Source: Streptomyces sp. NBC_01788 | Lineage (GTDB): Bacteria > Actinomycetota > Actinomycetes > Streptomycetales > Streptomycetaceae | NCBI RefSeq assembly: GCF_035917575.1 | Contig: NZ_CP109090.1 | Span: 3,658,001-3,722,000 of the forward strand | Length of the DNA: 64,000 nt | Direction: 5' to 3' | In this document: positions 9,089 to 18,348 of the stretch, piece after piece | How positions within the stretch are numbered: the stretch's first letter is position 1 | How the letters are laid out: the number at the start of each line of letters is the position of its first letter | The notes under the pieces: model-generated | Told to the model about the DNA's origin: nothing | Seen by the model: only the letters and a program-made list of their open reading frames with translations | The model's database searches: none | Program-made: the position numbers and the translations under genes

Positions 9089-9206
9089 GAAGCCCCTCCG
9101 GGGTGGCTGGCCTATGACCCCGTTGGACGACGTTACCGCCTCCCGCGCGGTGCCCGGTGACGCCGTACGGGGCCGGGCACGACTCGCAGCCGGTACCGTG
9201 AATCGG

Positions 9207-11870
9207 ATGAGCAGCGATGAGAAACCGGCGGCCCCGCGTTCGCTCGCGGAAGCGCTCCGCGCGCGCGACGACGCCTCCCTGGCCGCGCTCCTGCGCAGCC
9301 GCCCCGATCTCATCACCCCGGTCCCGACCGACCTCACCCAGCTCGCCACCCGCGCCGGGACCCGCGCCTCGGTGGTCCGCGCCCTGGAGCGGCTCGACCG
9401 GTTCGCCCAGCAGACGGCCCAGGCCCTCGCGGTGGCCGGCGATCCGGCCACGTACGACGAACTGCTCGGCCTGATGGCCTCCGACAGCCGCGACCCCGTC
9501 GTCGCCGGCGCGCTGCCCCGCGCCCTGGGCACCCTGCGCGAGCAGGCCCTCGTCTGGGGCGGCGACGACCAGCTCCGCCTGGTCCGCACGGCACGCGAGC
9601 TGCTCGCGCCGTCGCCTCAGCACCCGTCCCCGACGGGGCTCGGACCGACGGTGCGGGAGGCCACGGCGGGCATGTCGCCGGGGCGCATCCAGGAGATCGT
9701 GACGGCCGCCGGACTGCCCTCGACCCACGACTCCGTCTCCGCCGTCGCCGCGCTCACCGACCTGTTCACCGACCGCGAGCGGATGTCCGCGCTGCTCGCC
9801 GAACTGCCGGGCGACTCCCTCGAGGTGCTGGAGCGCCTGGTGTGGGGGCCGCCCTACGGCCAGGTCACCCCCGACCCGGCGCCGCGTCTGCGGCTGTTGC
9901 TGGACCGCGGGCTGCTGCTGCCCACGGCGCCCGGAACCGTCGTCCTGCCCCGTGAGGCGGCACTGCACCTGCGCGGGGGCCGCGCCCACCGCGCGACCGA
10001 GCCGGTGCCGCCGACCGTGGAGGCGGCCGCGACCCACCGTCCGCAGATGGTGGACGCGACGGCGGCGGGGCAGGCGTACACCGCCCTGGCCACCGTGGAG
10101 GAACTGCTGCGGGACTGGGACGAGGGCGGCCCGAGCATGCTGCGCGCGGGCGGGCTGAGCGTGCGCGACCTCAAGCGCACCGCCGTCGCCCTGGACGTGC
10201 CCGAACCGACGGCCGCCTTCTGGGTCGAACTCGCCTACACCGCCGGTCTACTCGCCTCCGACGGCGAGACCGACGAGCGGTACGCGGCGACCCCGGCCCA
10301 CGACGAGTGGCTGGAGCAACCCACCGCCGAACGCTGGGCCCACCTCGCGTCGGCCTGGCTGGCGGCCACGCGGACCGCGGGGCTGGCCGGCGGACGGGAC
10401 GCCAAGGACCGGGCGCTGTCGGCGCTCGGCCCCGGCCTCGACCGCTCGGCGGCGCCGGAGGTACGCCACCGGGTCCTCGCGCTGCTCGCGGAACTGCCGC
10501 CGGGCACCGCGCCGGTCGCCGAGTCGGTACCGGCCCGGCTGCGCTGGGAGCACCCGCCGCGCGGGGCGCGGCAGGAGGACGACCTGCGCAGCCGCCTCGC
10601 CCAGTGGACGCTGTCCGAGGCGGAACTGCTCGGCGTCACGGGCCGGGGCGCCCTGTCCACCCACGGCCGCGCGCTGCTGGGCGCGTCGGCGCCAGCGCCG
10701 GAAGGGACCCCTGCGGGCGAGGGCGGGCGTGGTCCCGGCACGCGCGCCGAGCCGGCCACGGACGCGGGCGGGGCCACGCCCGCGAGCCCCGGTGACAAGC
10801 TGCCCGTGCACAAGCACCACCGCCCGGAGGGAACCCCCGGCGCCCCCGGACCCCAGTCCCCGCCCGCCGTGGTTCCGGTCCCGCCGGTCCACCCCGCGGC
10901 TCCCGGCTCCCCCGCCGAGCAGGCCGCCGCCGTCGCCGAGGCGGCCCGGGTCCTTGCTCCGCTTCTGCCCGAACCGCTGGATCACGTGCTGCTCCAGGCG
11001 GATCTGACCGCGGTCGCGCCCGGGCCGCTGCGGCGGCCGCTCGCCGAGACGCTGGGCGTGCTCGCGGACGTGGAGTCCAAGGGCGGCGCGACCGTCTACC
11101 GGTTCACCCCCGCCTCCGTACGCCGCGCCCTGGACGCCGGCCGCACCGCCTCCGACCTGCACGCCTTCCTGGCCGCGCACTCCCGTACGCCGGTGCCGCA
11201 GCCGCTGGCGTACCTGATCGACGACGTGGCCCGCCGGCACGGCCATCTGCGGGTCGGCACGGCCTCGGCGTACGTGCGCTGCGACGACGACGCGCTGCTG
11301 AACGAGATCCTCGCCGACAAGCGCTCCGCCGGGCTGGGCCTGCGCCGCCTCGCGCCGACCGTGCTGGCCACGCAGGCCGACCCGGCCGCGCTCCTGGAGG
11401 GCCTGCGCGCGATGGGCTACGCCCCGGCCGCCGAGTCCGCGGCGGGCGACGTGCTGATCACCCGCGCGCACTCCCACCGCACCCCGCCGCGCACCGCTCC
11501 CGACCCGGTCCCGGAAGGCCCGCCCGCCCCGGACGCCGTGCTGCTGTCCGCCGCGATCCGCGCGATCCGGGCCGGCGACCTGGCCTCCACCGCCCCGCGC
11601 AAGCCGACCGCGGCCACGCGGGAGGACGGCGAGCTGCCGCGCACCGGCTCCGCCGAGACCCTCGCCACCATGCAGGCCGCCGTCCTCACCGGCGAGTCCC
11701 TGTGGATCGGCTACGTCAACGCCGAGGGCACCGCGAGCCAGCGCGTCATCGCACCGATCCGTGTCGAGGGCGGCTTCGTCACCGCCTACGACCACACCGC
11801 GGACGAGGTCCGCACCTACCCCCTGCACCGGGTGACCGGGGTCGCCGAACTCGCGGACGACTCCGCTTGA
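9207..11870 (+). CDS. Helicase-associated (XPB/Ssl2 N-terminal-like) protein
   Basis: This 887-residue cytoplasmic protein resembles the actinobacterial helicase-associated proteins that carry the Helic_C_3/XPB N-terminal-like domain (about residues 560-760; LPEPLDHVLLQADLTAVAPG is a good marker). It has no Walker A or DEAH motif of its own. An N-terminal helical region with winged-helix-like repeats (TDLTQLATRAGTRASVVRAL) precedes it, with a Pro-rich linker at about residues 490-560. The last 60 residues (LWIGYVNAEGTASQRVI to TYPLHRVTGV) look like a WYL-type fold. TACCGT ends 7 nt before ATG 9207, suggesting a leaderless start. The XPB helicase gene lies 970 bases downstream, so the two may work together in DNA repair. 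Confidence 0.85.
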   Translation: MSSDEKPAAPRSLAEALRARDDASLAALLRSRPDLITPVPTDLTQLATRAGTRASVVRALERLDRFAQQTAQALAVAGDPATYDELLGLMASDSRDPVVAGALPRALGTLREQALVWGGDDQLRLVRTARELLAPSPQHPSPTGLGPTVREATAGMSPGRIQEIVTAAGLPSTHDSVSAVAALTDLFTDRERMSALLAELPGDSLEVLERLVWGPPYGQVTPDPAPRLRLLLDRGLLLPTAPGTVVLPREAALHLRGGRAHRATEPVPPTVEAAATHRPQMVDATAAGQAYTALATVEELLRDWDEGGPSMLRAGGLSVRDLKRTAVALDVPEPTAAFWVELAYTAGLLASDGETDERYAATPAHDEWLEQPTAERWAHLASAWLAATRTAGLAGGRDAKDRALSALGPGLDRSAAPEVRHRVLALLAELPPGTAPVAESVPARLRWEHPPRGARQEDDLRSRLAQWTLSEAELLGVTGRGALSTHGRALLGASAPAPEGTPAGEGGRGPGTRAEPATDAGGATPASPGDKLPVHKHHRPEGTPGAPGPQSPPAVVPVPPVHPAAPGSPAEQAAAVAEAARVLAPLLPEPLDHVLLQADLTAVAPGPLRRPLAETLGVLADVESKGGATVYRFTPASVRRALDAGRTASDLHAFLAAHSRTPVPQPLAYLIDDVARRHGHLRVGTASAYVRCDDDALLNEILADKRSAGLGLRRLAPTVLATQADPAALLEGLRAMGYAPAAESAAGDVLITRAHSHRTPPRTAPDPVPEGPPAPDAVLLSAAIRAIRAGDLASTAPRKPTAATREDGELPRTGSAETLATMQAAVLTGESLWIGYVNAEGTASQRVIAPIRVEGGFVTAYDHTADEVRTYPLHRVTGVAELADDSA

Positions 11871-11892
11871 GCCCTTCCGTCCGCGCCCGGGG

Positions 11893-12558
11893 TCAGCCCG
11901 CCAGGCCCGGGATCGAGGCGAGGAAGGCGGTGAGGAAGACGGTCAGGGCGGCGAGGGCCGCGGACAACGCGTCGCCCGCCTTCCCGGCGGAGCCCAGCGT
12001 GGCGGCCACCTCCTCGACGCGCGGGGCGATCTTCGCGGGGTCCGTCCCCGGCAGGGCGAGGGTGGCCAGGCCCGCGCGGTGCAGCAGGAGGACCAGCTCC
12101 GCCGTCGCCGGGGCCGGCCGCGCTCCGTCCAGCAGCACGGCGGACAGTTCGGCGCGCAGCGCCGCCGGTACCGCGGGGTCCGTCACCGGGTAGCGGTGGG
12201 AGCCGAAGACGCCGAGCACCTTGCGGCCCTCCTCGCGGACCGCTCCCTTGGCCAGCAAGCCCTCGTAGGCGGCGGTGACCGCCTGGTCGCGCACGGCCAG
12301 CAGCCACGTCCGGGGCTTCGCCCCGGGGTGCTGCCGCATCTGCTCGGCCATGGCCGCGGCCAACGGCTCGTCGGGCGGGGGCTGCTCCGTGACGACGAGT
12401 CCGCCGTCGCGCTCCACGGCATGCCCCGACAGCACGAGCTGCAGCAGGAGAACCGCCGCGACGGCGCAGCCCACCCGGAGCAGCTCGCGCGGGGTGCCGT
12501 CCTGCTCGTCAAGGCCGAGCAGCACGATCCGCTCGCCCACCGTCAGCCCAGCGTCCAT
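11893..12558 (-). CDS. GPP34/GOLPH3 family phosphoprotein
   Basis: This 221-residue protein has the GOLPH3 (GPP34) layout: TVGERIVLLGLDEQDGT near the start, a hydrophobic helix (AVAAVLLLQLVLSGHA), a central helical bundle, and LLAKGAVREEGRKVLGVF, where the family's beta-hairpin sits. In eukaryotes GOLPH3 binds phosphoinositides. The many Streptomyces copies have no settled role, though a membrane-lipid function has been proposed. The C-terminus is hydrophobic (FLTAFLASIPGLAG). ATG 12558 has GGGAGG upstream. It lies between the helicase-associated and XPB genes on the opposite strand. Confidence 0.88.
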   Translation of the reverse strand: MDAGLTVGERIVLLGLDEQDGTPRELLRVGCAVAAVLLLQLVLSGHAVERDGGLVVTEQPPPDEPLAAAMAEQMRQHPGAKPRTWLLAVRDQAVTAAYEGLLAKGAVREEGRKVLGVFGSHRYPVTDPAVPAALRAELSAVLLDGARPAPATAELVLLLHRAGLATLALPGTDPAKIAPRVEEVAATLGSAGKAGDALSAALAALTVFLTAFLASIPGLAG

Positions 12559-12841
12559 CGGACCTCCCTCTCCCTCACCACGACGTTCCACACGCGCTTT
12601 CCAGTTCCGACCGGCCGGTCGCCAACAGCCCCTCAGAGCACGCGTGTTGACCCCTTCACCTCCCAGGAGCCCCAGGAGCCCCAGGAGAAATCTCCGCCAC
12701 CCGGGGCACATAGAGGAGCCGTACCCGCGGATCCTCCCGCGCCGCCGGCGCCCGTGGCCGGCTCCGGCGGGCCGCGGGAGCGGCGCGAGGCACCACGAGT
12801 AGGGCACACTGGACGTTTGACCAACGGAAAGGGCGCTGCGC

Positions 12842-14488
12842 GTGAATGGTCCCCTGATCGTCCAGTCGGACAAGACCCTGCTTCTCGAAGTCGACCACGA
12901 GCAGGCCGGCGAGTGCCGTCGGGCCATCGCGCCGTTCGCCGAGCTGGAGCGGGCGCCCGAGCACATCCACACCTACCGGGTCACCCCGCTCGGCCTGTGG
13001 AACGCGCGCGCCGCCGGGCACGACGCCGAGCAGGTCGTCGACGCCCTCGTGCAGTACAGCCGCTACCCGGTGCCGCACGCGCTGCTCGTCGACATCGCCG
13101 AGACGATGGACCGCTACGGGCGGCTGACCCTCAGCAAGGACCCGGCGCACGGCCTCGTCCTGACCACCACCGACCGGCCGGTCCTGGAGGAGGTGCTGAA
13201 GTCCAAGCGGATCGCCCCGCTGGTCGGCGCCCGCATCGACCCGGACACCGTGGCCGTGCATCCCTCCGAGCGCGGGCAGATCAAGCAGACCCTGCTGAAG
13301 CTGGGCTGGCCCGCCGAGGACCTCGCCGGGTACGTCGACGGCGAGGCGCACCCGATCGAGCTGCGCGAGGACGGCTGGGCGCTGCGGCCCTACCAGAAGC
13401 AGGCCGTGGAGAACTTCTGGCACGGCGGGAGCGGCGTCGTCGTCCTGCCCTGCGGGGCCGGCAAGACCCTGGTCGGCGCGGGCTCGATGGCGCAGGCGAA
13501 GTCCACGACGCTGATCCTCGTCACGAACACCGTCTCGGCCCGGCAGTGGAAGCACGAGCTGGTGAAGCGGACCTCGCTGACCGAGGACGAGATCGGGGAG
13601 TACAGCGGCACCAGGAAGGAGGTCCGCCCGGTCACCATCGCCACCTACCAGGTGCTGACGACCCGGCGGAAGGGGATCTACCCCCACCTGGAGCTGTTCG
13701 ACTCCCGCGACTGGGGGCTGATCGTCTACGACGAGGTGCACCTGCTGCCCGCGCCGGTCTTCAAGTTCACCGCGGACCTCCAGGCCCGGCGGCGGCTGGG
13801 ACTGACCGCGACCCTGGTGCGCGAGGACGGCCGCGAGTCGGACGTGTTCTCCCTGATCGGCCCCAAGCGGTTCGACGCGCCCTGGAAGGAGATCGAGGCG
13901 CAGGGCCACATCGCGCCCGCGGACTGCGTCGAGGTCCGGGTCAACCTGACCGACTCCGAACGGCTGGCGTACGCGACGGCCGAGACGGAGGAGAAGTACC
14001 GCTTCTGCGCGACCACCGCGACCAAGCGGAAGGTCACGGAGGCGATCGTCCGCCGCTTCGCCGGCCAGCAGATCCTGGTCATCGGCCAGTACATCGACCA
14101 GCTCGACGAACTGGGCGAGCACCTGAACGCGCCGGTGATCAAGGGCGAGACGTCCAACGCGCAGCGCGAGAAGCTCTTCGACGCCTTCCGCGAGGGCGAG
14201 ATCAGCGTGCTGGTGGTCTCCAAGGTGGCGAACTTCTCCATCGACCTGCCGGAGGCCACGGTCGCCATCCAGGTCTCGGGCACCTTCGGCTCCCGCCAGG
14301 AGGAGGCCCAGCGCCTCGGGCGGGTGCTGCGCCCGAAGGCCGACGGCCACCAGGCCCACTTCTACTCGGTGGTCGCCCGCGACACCATCGACCAGGACTT
14401 CGCCGCCCACCGCCAGCGGTTCCTGGCCGAACAGGGCTACGCCTACCGGATCATGGACGCCGACGAACTGCTGGCGGAGGAGGGCTGA
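12842..14488 (+). CDS. DNA repair helicase XPB (SF2)
   Basis: This 548-residue ATP-dependent 3'-5' helicase of superfamily 2 is a bacterial homologue of eukaryotic XPB. The N-terminal 170 residues include the damage-recognition-like domain. The motor follows with Walker A CGAGKTLVG (about residue 205), the DEVH box in IVYDEVHLLPAPV, motif III LTATLVREDG, and the second RecA domain with QVSGTFGSRQEEAQRLGRVL carrying motif VI. Family knowledge suggests a role in excision repair or transcription-linked repair, although UvrABC is the main bacterial route. GTG 12842 is the likely start. Its 3' end overlaps the convergent glycosyltransferase gene by 46 bases. Confidence 0.95.
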   Translation: MNGPLIVQSDKTLLLEVDHEQAGECRRAIAPFAELERAPEHIHTYRVTPLGLWNARAAGHDAEQVVDALVQYSRYPVPHALLVDIAETMDRYGRLTLSKDPAHGLVLTTTDRPVLEEVLKSKRIAPLVGARIDPDTVAVHPSERGQIKQTLLKLGWPAEDLAGYVDGEAHPIELREDGWALRPYQKQAVENFWHGGSGVVVLPCGAGKTLVGAGSMAQAKSTTLILVTNTVSARQWKHELVKRTSLTEDEIGEYSGTRKEVRPVTIATYQVLTTRRKGIYPHLELFDSRDWGLIVYDEVHLLPAPVFKFTADLQARRRLGLTATLVREDGRESDVFSLIGPKRFDAPWKEIEAQGHIAPADCVEVRVNLTDSERLAYATAETEEKYRFCATTATKRKVTEAIVRRFAGQQILVIGQYIDQLDELGEHLNAPVIKGETSNAQREKLFDAFREGEISVLVVSKVANFSIDLPEATVAIQVSGTFGSRQEEAQRLGRVLRPKADGHQAHFYSVVARDTIDQDFAAHRQRFLAEQGYAYRIMDADELLAEEG

Positions 14489-15633
14489 CCCGTCCGCGTC
14501 CGGCCGGACCACTGTCTGCGGTACGCCAGCGCCACCGCCCCGAGCAGGACGAGGCCCAGCAGGGGATAGGGCGAGGCCAGGGGCTGCTGCCACCAGGACA
14601 GGCGCAGCTCCACTCCCTTGTTGGGGACCGTCCACAGGGTGCGGGCCGTGAACACGACCACGGTGACCGCGGCCCAGCCGCGGCGGCCCTCGGCCAGGAG
14701 TACGGCGATCAGCGGGACGCACCACACCCAGTGGTGGGACCAGCTGATCGGTGAGACCAGCAGCGCGGTCAGGGCGGTCAGCAGCACGCCCCAGCGCTCC
14801 CGTCGCACCCGGCACGCGAGCCACAGTCCTGTGGCGGCCACCGCGACGGCGGGCAGGATCCAGGCGAGGCCGGGCGACGGCTCCCCGAGCAGCCGCGCGA
14901 CCAGGCCCTGGAGCGACTGGTTGGCGATGATCCACGGCTTGCCCACCCGGTCGGTCTCGAACAGGCGCCGCGTCCAGTAGTCGACGCCGGCCGCGGGCAG
15001 GACGAGCACCCCGACGGCGACCGTCCCGGCGAACCCGGCCAGCGCCGCGGCCGCCTCACGGCGCCGCCCCCGCAGCAGCAGGTACACGATGAACAGGCCC
15101 GGGGTGAGCTTGATGCCGGTCGCGACACCGATCAGGACACCCTTGCCGCGGGCTCCGGGCGGCCGGGTCAGGTCCCACAGGACCAGGCAGGCGATCGCGA
15201 GGTTGATCTGCCCGTACACGAAGGTCTGGAAGACCGGTTCGAGCCAGACGGCGAGCGCCGTGGCGGCGCACAGCAGCGGGAGCCCGGCCCGGCGGCCGGC
15301 AAGCCGCGCGGAGAGGTGGACGAGCCAGGCGAGCAGGAGCGCGTTGCCCACGAAGAACGCCGCTCTCAGGGCCGCGGCGGGAAGCCACACCGTCGGCACG
15401 AACAACAGGGCCGCGAACGGCGGGTAGGTGGCCGGCAGCCGGCCCTGCGTGACCGTGAAGCCGTAGAGGTCACGGCCGTGGACGACCGCCGCGCCCTCGG
15501 CCTGGTAGACCACCGCGTCGGCCATCTGCACCCGCTGCACCGCGAACAGGGCCGCGAGGGCGGCGAGGGAGACGACGAGGAGGGCCAGGGCGGGTGCTGC
15601 GGGTGACCGGAGAGTCACCTTCCGTGCTGTCAC
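14443..15633 (-). CDS. GT87-family polyprenyl-phosphate mannosyltransferase-like protein
   Basis: This 396-residue integral membrane protein has about ten hydrophobic helices. It shows the GT87 hallmarks: an early acidic loop (ADAVVYQAEGAAVVHG), RLPATYPPFAALLF, the QINLAIACLVLWDL helix and GIKLTPGLFIVYLLL. GT87 (GT-C fold) enzymes such as mycobacterial PimE transfer mannose from polyprenyl-phosphate-mannose outside the membrane; the acceptor here is unknown. The C-terminus is Ser-rich. ATG 15633 is the only reasonable start. The coding tail overlaps the XPB gene by 46 bases. Confidence 0.9.
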   Translation of the reverse strand: MTARKVTLRSPAAPALALLVVSLAALAALFAVQRVQMADAVVYQAEGAAVVHGRDLYGFTVTQGRLPATYPPFAALLFVPTVWLPAAALRAAFFVGNALLLAWLVHLSARLAGRRAGLPLLCAATALAVWLEPVFQTFVYGQINLAIACLVLWDLTRPPGARGKGVLIGVATGIKLTPGLFIVYLLLRGRRREAAAALAGFAGTVAVGVLVLPAAGVDYWTRRLFETDRVGKPWIIANQSLQGLVARLLGEPSPGLAWILPAVAVAATGLWLACRVRRERWGVLLTALTALLVSPISWSHHWVWCVPLIAVLLAEGRRGWAAVTVVVFTARTLWTVPNKGVELRLSWWQQPLASPYPLLGLVLLGAVALAYRRQWSGRTRTGQPSSASSSSASMIR

Positions 15634-15650
15634 GAACCGACCCTAGTTGC

Positions 15651-15836
15651 TCACTTGCGGCGTACGCCCGCCTCCTCGCCGTACTCGCCGAGGACGACCA
15701 CGTCGAACAGGGCGCCCGCGAACACCCTGACGGCGTGGAGGGCGTCGCCCAGGACGTGCTGACGTGGGCCGTCCTGGACAGCCGTGGCGCCGGCCGGGCG
15801 GGCAGCGGGAGCGGGGTGGATGGTTGCTGCGCTCAT
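15651..15836 (-). CDS. Small conserved hypothetical protein
   Basis: This 61-residue protein has no recognised domain. The N-terminus is Ala/Pro-rich and the last 35 residues form a plausible helix ending in VVLGEYGEEAGVRRK. It ends 17 bases before the GT87 start, so the two could be co-transcribed. The ribosome site before ATG 15836 (GGAGAC) is close to the start codon. Codon use fits a real gene, but the evidence is limited to that. Confidence 0.6.
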   Translation of the reverse strand: MSAATIHPAPAARPAGATAVQDGPRQHVLGDALHAVRVFAGALFDVVVLGEYGEEAGVRRK

Positions 15837-16233
15837 GTCTCCATGGTGGATCCGTTGACACAGGTCCGGCATCGGTCCGCAGACCGGCCCTTCCCGCCCC
15901 CGCGTACCCCTCCGGAGGGACCGCGACCCCTGCGCCGGGCGGACGCGGACCCCTAGGGTCTTTCGCCTGATCCAAACGAGAGGCCTTAGGGGAAGGCGAT
16001 CACGGCACCCCGGCGGGCGCGGCAGGAGAAACCGGCGGGAGTAACCGGCGGGGAAAACCGGCTGGCCTCCGCCCGGCCCCGCGTCCTAGAATCCACCCTC
16101 TTGCCCGCCTCCCCTTCGGGAGAGCCGCCGTCCGGACGGAAACCGGTCGGCAGATCCCGCCGCCGCGCGGCACAGCCACACGGCACCACCCCACGGCACC
16201 CGCCTGCCCCGAAGGCCTTCCGGAGGCACCCCC
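15837..16233. other. Divergent intergenic region upstream of the HelR-like gene
   Basis: About 400 bases contain both promoters. Three near-copies of ACCGGCGGG occur in tandem at about 16030-16062. I searched for the rifamycin-associated element (GGGGCTTGC-NN-GCAAGCCCC type) known from helR promoters and see none. I see no gene. Confidence 0.45.
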
Positions 16234-18348
16234 TTGTCGTCCCTGTCGTCCTCGCCGATCTCGCCGCTGTCGCCCTCGTCCGCGCCCGCCGGTCCCGCCC
16301 CCGACCGCCCCGCCGACGACCCCCTCGCCCGCGAGCGCGCCCACCTGTCCGACTCCCGCGCCGCGCTGCGCGCCATGCGCGAGGACGTGGAGTCGCTCGA
16401 CATCCGGGACGTCACCGCGAACTGGGTCAACGCCGAGGTGCTCGCCCGTCAGATCGACGAGCGCATCAAGGCGCTGGCCGACCTCAGCGACACCCCGCTG
16501 TTCTTCGGGCGGCTGGACTACCTGCACAGTCCGGGCGCGGACCGGGCGGAGGGCGCCGAGGGGGAGCGCTTCTACATCGGGCGGCGGCACGTGCACGACG
16601 CCGAGGGCGACCCCATGGTCATCGACTGGCGCGCACCGGTCTCGCAGCCGTTCTACCGGGCCTCCAAGAAGGACCCGATGGACGTCGGGCTGCGCCGCCG
16701 CTTCGGCTACACCGGCGGCGACCTCACGGCGTACGAGGACGAGCACCTGTCCGACCCGGCCGAGCCGTCGGGGGCCGCCACCACCAGCAGGCTGCTCCAG
16801 CAGGAGATCGAACGCCCGCGTGTGGGTCCGATGCGCGACATCGTGGCGACCATCCAGCCCGAGCAGGACGAGATCGTGCGGTCCGGGCTGTCCGGCACCG
16901 TCTGCGTCCAGGGCGGCCCCGGCACCGGAAAGACCGCCGTGGGCCTGCACCGGGTCGCCTACCTCCTCTACGCCCACCGCGAGCGGCTGGCCCGCACCGG
17001 CACCCTCGTGATCGGACCGAACCGGTCCTTCCTGCACTACATCGAGCAAGTGCTGCCCGCGCTCGGCGAGTTGACCGTCCAGCAGGCCACCGTCGACGAT
17101 CTCGTGGCGCATGTGGAGGTGCGGGGCGCGGACGACGCGGCGACCGCGATCGTCAAGGGCGACGCCCGGATGGCCGAGGTGCTCCGCAGGGCGCTGTACT
17201 CCCATGTCACGATGCCCACCGAACCGGTCATGGTGGTGCGCGGCTCCCGTCGCTGGCGCGTTCCCGCGTACGAACTGGAGGACATCGTCCGCGAGTTGCT
17301 GGACCGGGGCATCCGCTACGGCGCCGCCCGCGAGGCCCTGCCGCAGCGGATCGCGCACGCCGTGCTGGTGCAGATGGAGCGGGCGGGCGAGGCCCCCGAC
17401 GACCGCGTGCAGGACGCGGTGGCCCGCAACGCGGCGGTCAAGGCGGCCGTCAAGGCGGTCTGGCCTCCGGTCGACCCGGCGAAACTGCTGCTGCGGCTGC
17501 TGACGGACGCGGACTTCCTCGCCGAGCACGCGGACGGGATCCTCACCGAGGAGGAGCGCAGGACGCTCCTGTGGGCCAGGCCCGTACGGTCGGTGAAGTC
17601 GGCCAAGTGGTCCGCCGCCGACGCCGTACTGGTCGACGAGGCCGCCGACCTGGTGGAGCGCACCCACTCCCTCGGGCATGTCGTCCTGGACGAGGCGCAG
17701 GACCTCTCCCCCATGCAGTACCGGGCGGTCGGCCGGCGCTGCACCACCGGCTCCGCGACCGTCCTCGGCGACCTGGCCCAGGGCACCACGCCGTGGGCCA
17801 CCCGCACCTGGGAGGAGGCGCTGACACACCTCGGCAAGTCCGACGGCCTGATCGAGGAGCTGACGGCGGGCTTCCGCGTGCCGACGGACGTCATCACGTA
17901 CGCCTCCCGGCTGTTGCCGCACATCGCGCCCGGCCTCGCGCCCGTCGCGTCGGTACGTGAGAACCCGGGTTTCTTCGAGATCCGCCCCGCCGCCGGGGAC
18001 GCCGACGTGGTCACCGCCGCCGAGGAGTTGCTGCGCAACGAGGGCTCGGTCGGCCTGATCGCCGCCGACGCCCGCGTCCCGGCCCTGGCCGAGGCACTGA
18101 CGGCGGCCGGCCTGCCGTACCTCGCCCCCGGCGAGGAGACGACGGCCGAGACCCGCCTCACCCTGGTCCCGGCCTCACTCGCCAAGGGCCTGGAGTACGA
18201 CTACGTCGTCCTGGACGAACCCCAGTCCGTCGTCGACGGCGAACCCGACGAACGCACGGGCCTGCGCCGCCTGTACGTGGCCCTGACCCGAGCGGTCTCA
18301 GGCCTGATCGTCACCCACGCAGACCCGCTGCCGGATCAGCTGTCCTGA
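16234..18348 (+). CDS. HelD/HelR-like RNA polymerase-recycling helicase (UvrD superfamily)
   Basis: This 704-residue superfamily 1 motor belongs to the HelD group, whose members pry stalled RNA polymerase off DNA. In S. venezuelae, HelR also gives rifampicin tolerance. Visible parts are an N-terminal helical arm (ARERAHLSDSRAALRAMRED), the family segment FFGRLDYLHS, IDWRAPVSQPFYRA, Walker A VQGGPGTGKTAVGLHR (about residue 226), the Walker B/DEAQ box VLDEAQDLSPMQ, and motif VI LYVALTRAV at the end. TTG 16234 has GGAGG 7 nt upstream. Its last 13 bases overlap the convergent CPBP gene. Whether it is the resistance-type HelR or the housekeeping HelD cannot be decided from sequence. Confidence 0.9.
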   Translation: MSSLSSSPISPLSPSSAPAGPAPDRPADDPLARERAHLSDSRAALRAMREDVESLDIRDVTANWVNAEVLARQIDERIKALADLSDTPLFFGRLDYLHSPGADRAEGAEGERFYIGRRHVHDAEGDPMVIDWRAPVSQPFYRASKKDPMDVGLRRRFGYTGGDLTAYEDEHLSDPAEPSGAATTSRLLQQEIERPRVGPMRDIVATIQPEQDEIVRSGLSGTVCVQGGPGTGKTAVGLHRVAYLLYAHRERLARTGTLVIGPNRSFLHYIEQVLPALGELTVQQATVDDLVAHVEVRGADDAATAIVKGDARMAEVLRRALYSHVTMPTEPVMVVRGSRRWRVPAYELEDIVRELLDRGIRYGAAREALPQRIAHAVLVQMERAGEAPDDRVQDAVARNAAVKAAVKAVWPPVDPAKLLLRLLTDADFLAEHADGILTEEERRTLLWARPVRSVKSAKWSAADAVLVDEAADLVERTHSLGHVVLDEAQDLSPMQYRAVGRRCTTGSATVLGDLAQGTTPWATRTWEEALTHLGKSDGLIEELTAGFRVPTDVITYASRLLPHIAPGLAPVASVRENPGFFEIRPAAGDADVVTAAEELLRNEGSVGLIAADARVPALAEALTAAGLPYLAPGEETTAETRLTLVPASLAKGLEYDYVVLDEPQSVVDGEPDERTGLRRLYVALTRAVSGLIVTHADPLPDQLS

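Noticed and set aside
12656..14935. Open frame of 759 codons on the minus strand across XPB
   Set aside because: The XPB motifs on the plus strand are complete; the opposite frame has no conserved features.
15950..16233. Rifamycin-associated element before the HelR-like gene
   Set aside because: No GGGGCTTGC-type inverted repeat was seen by eye in this region.
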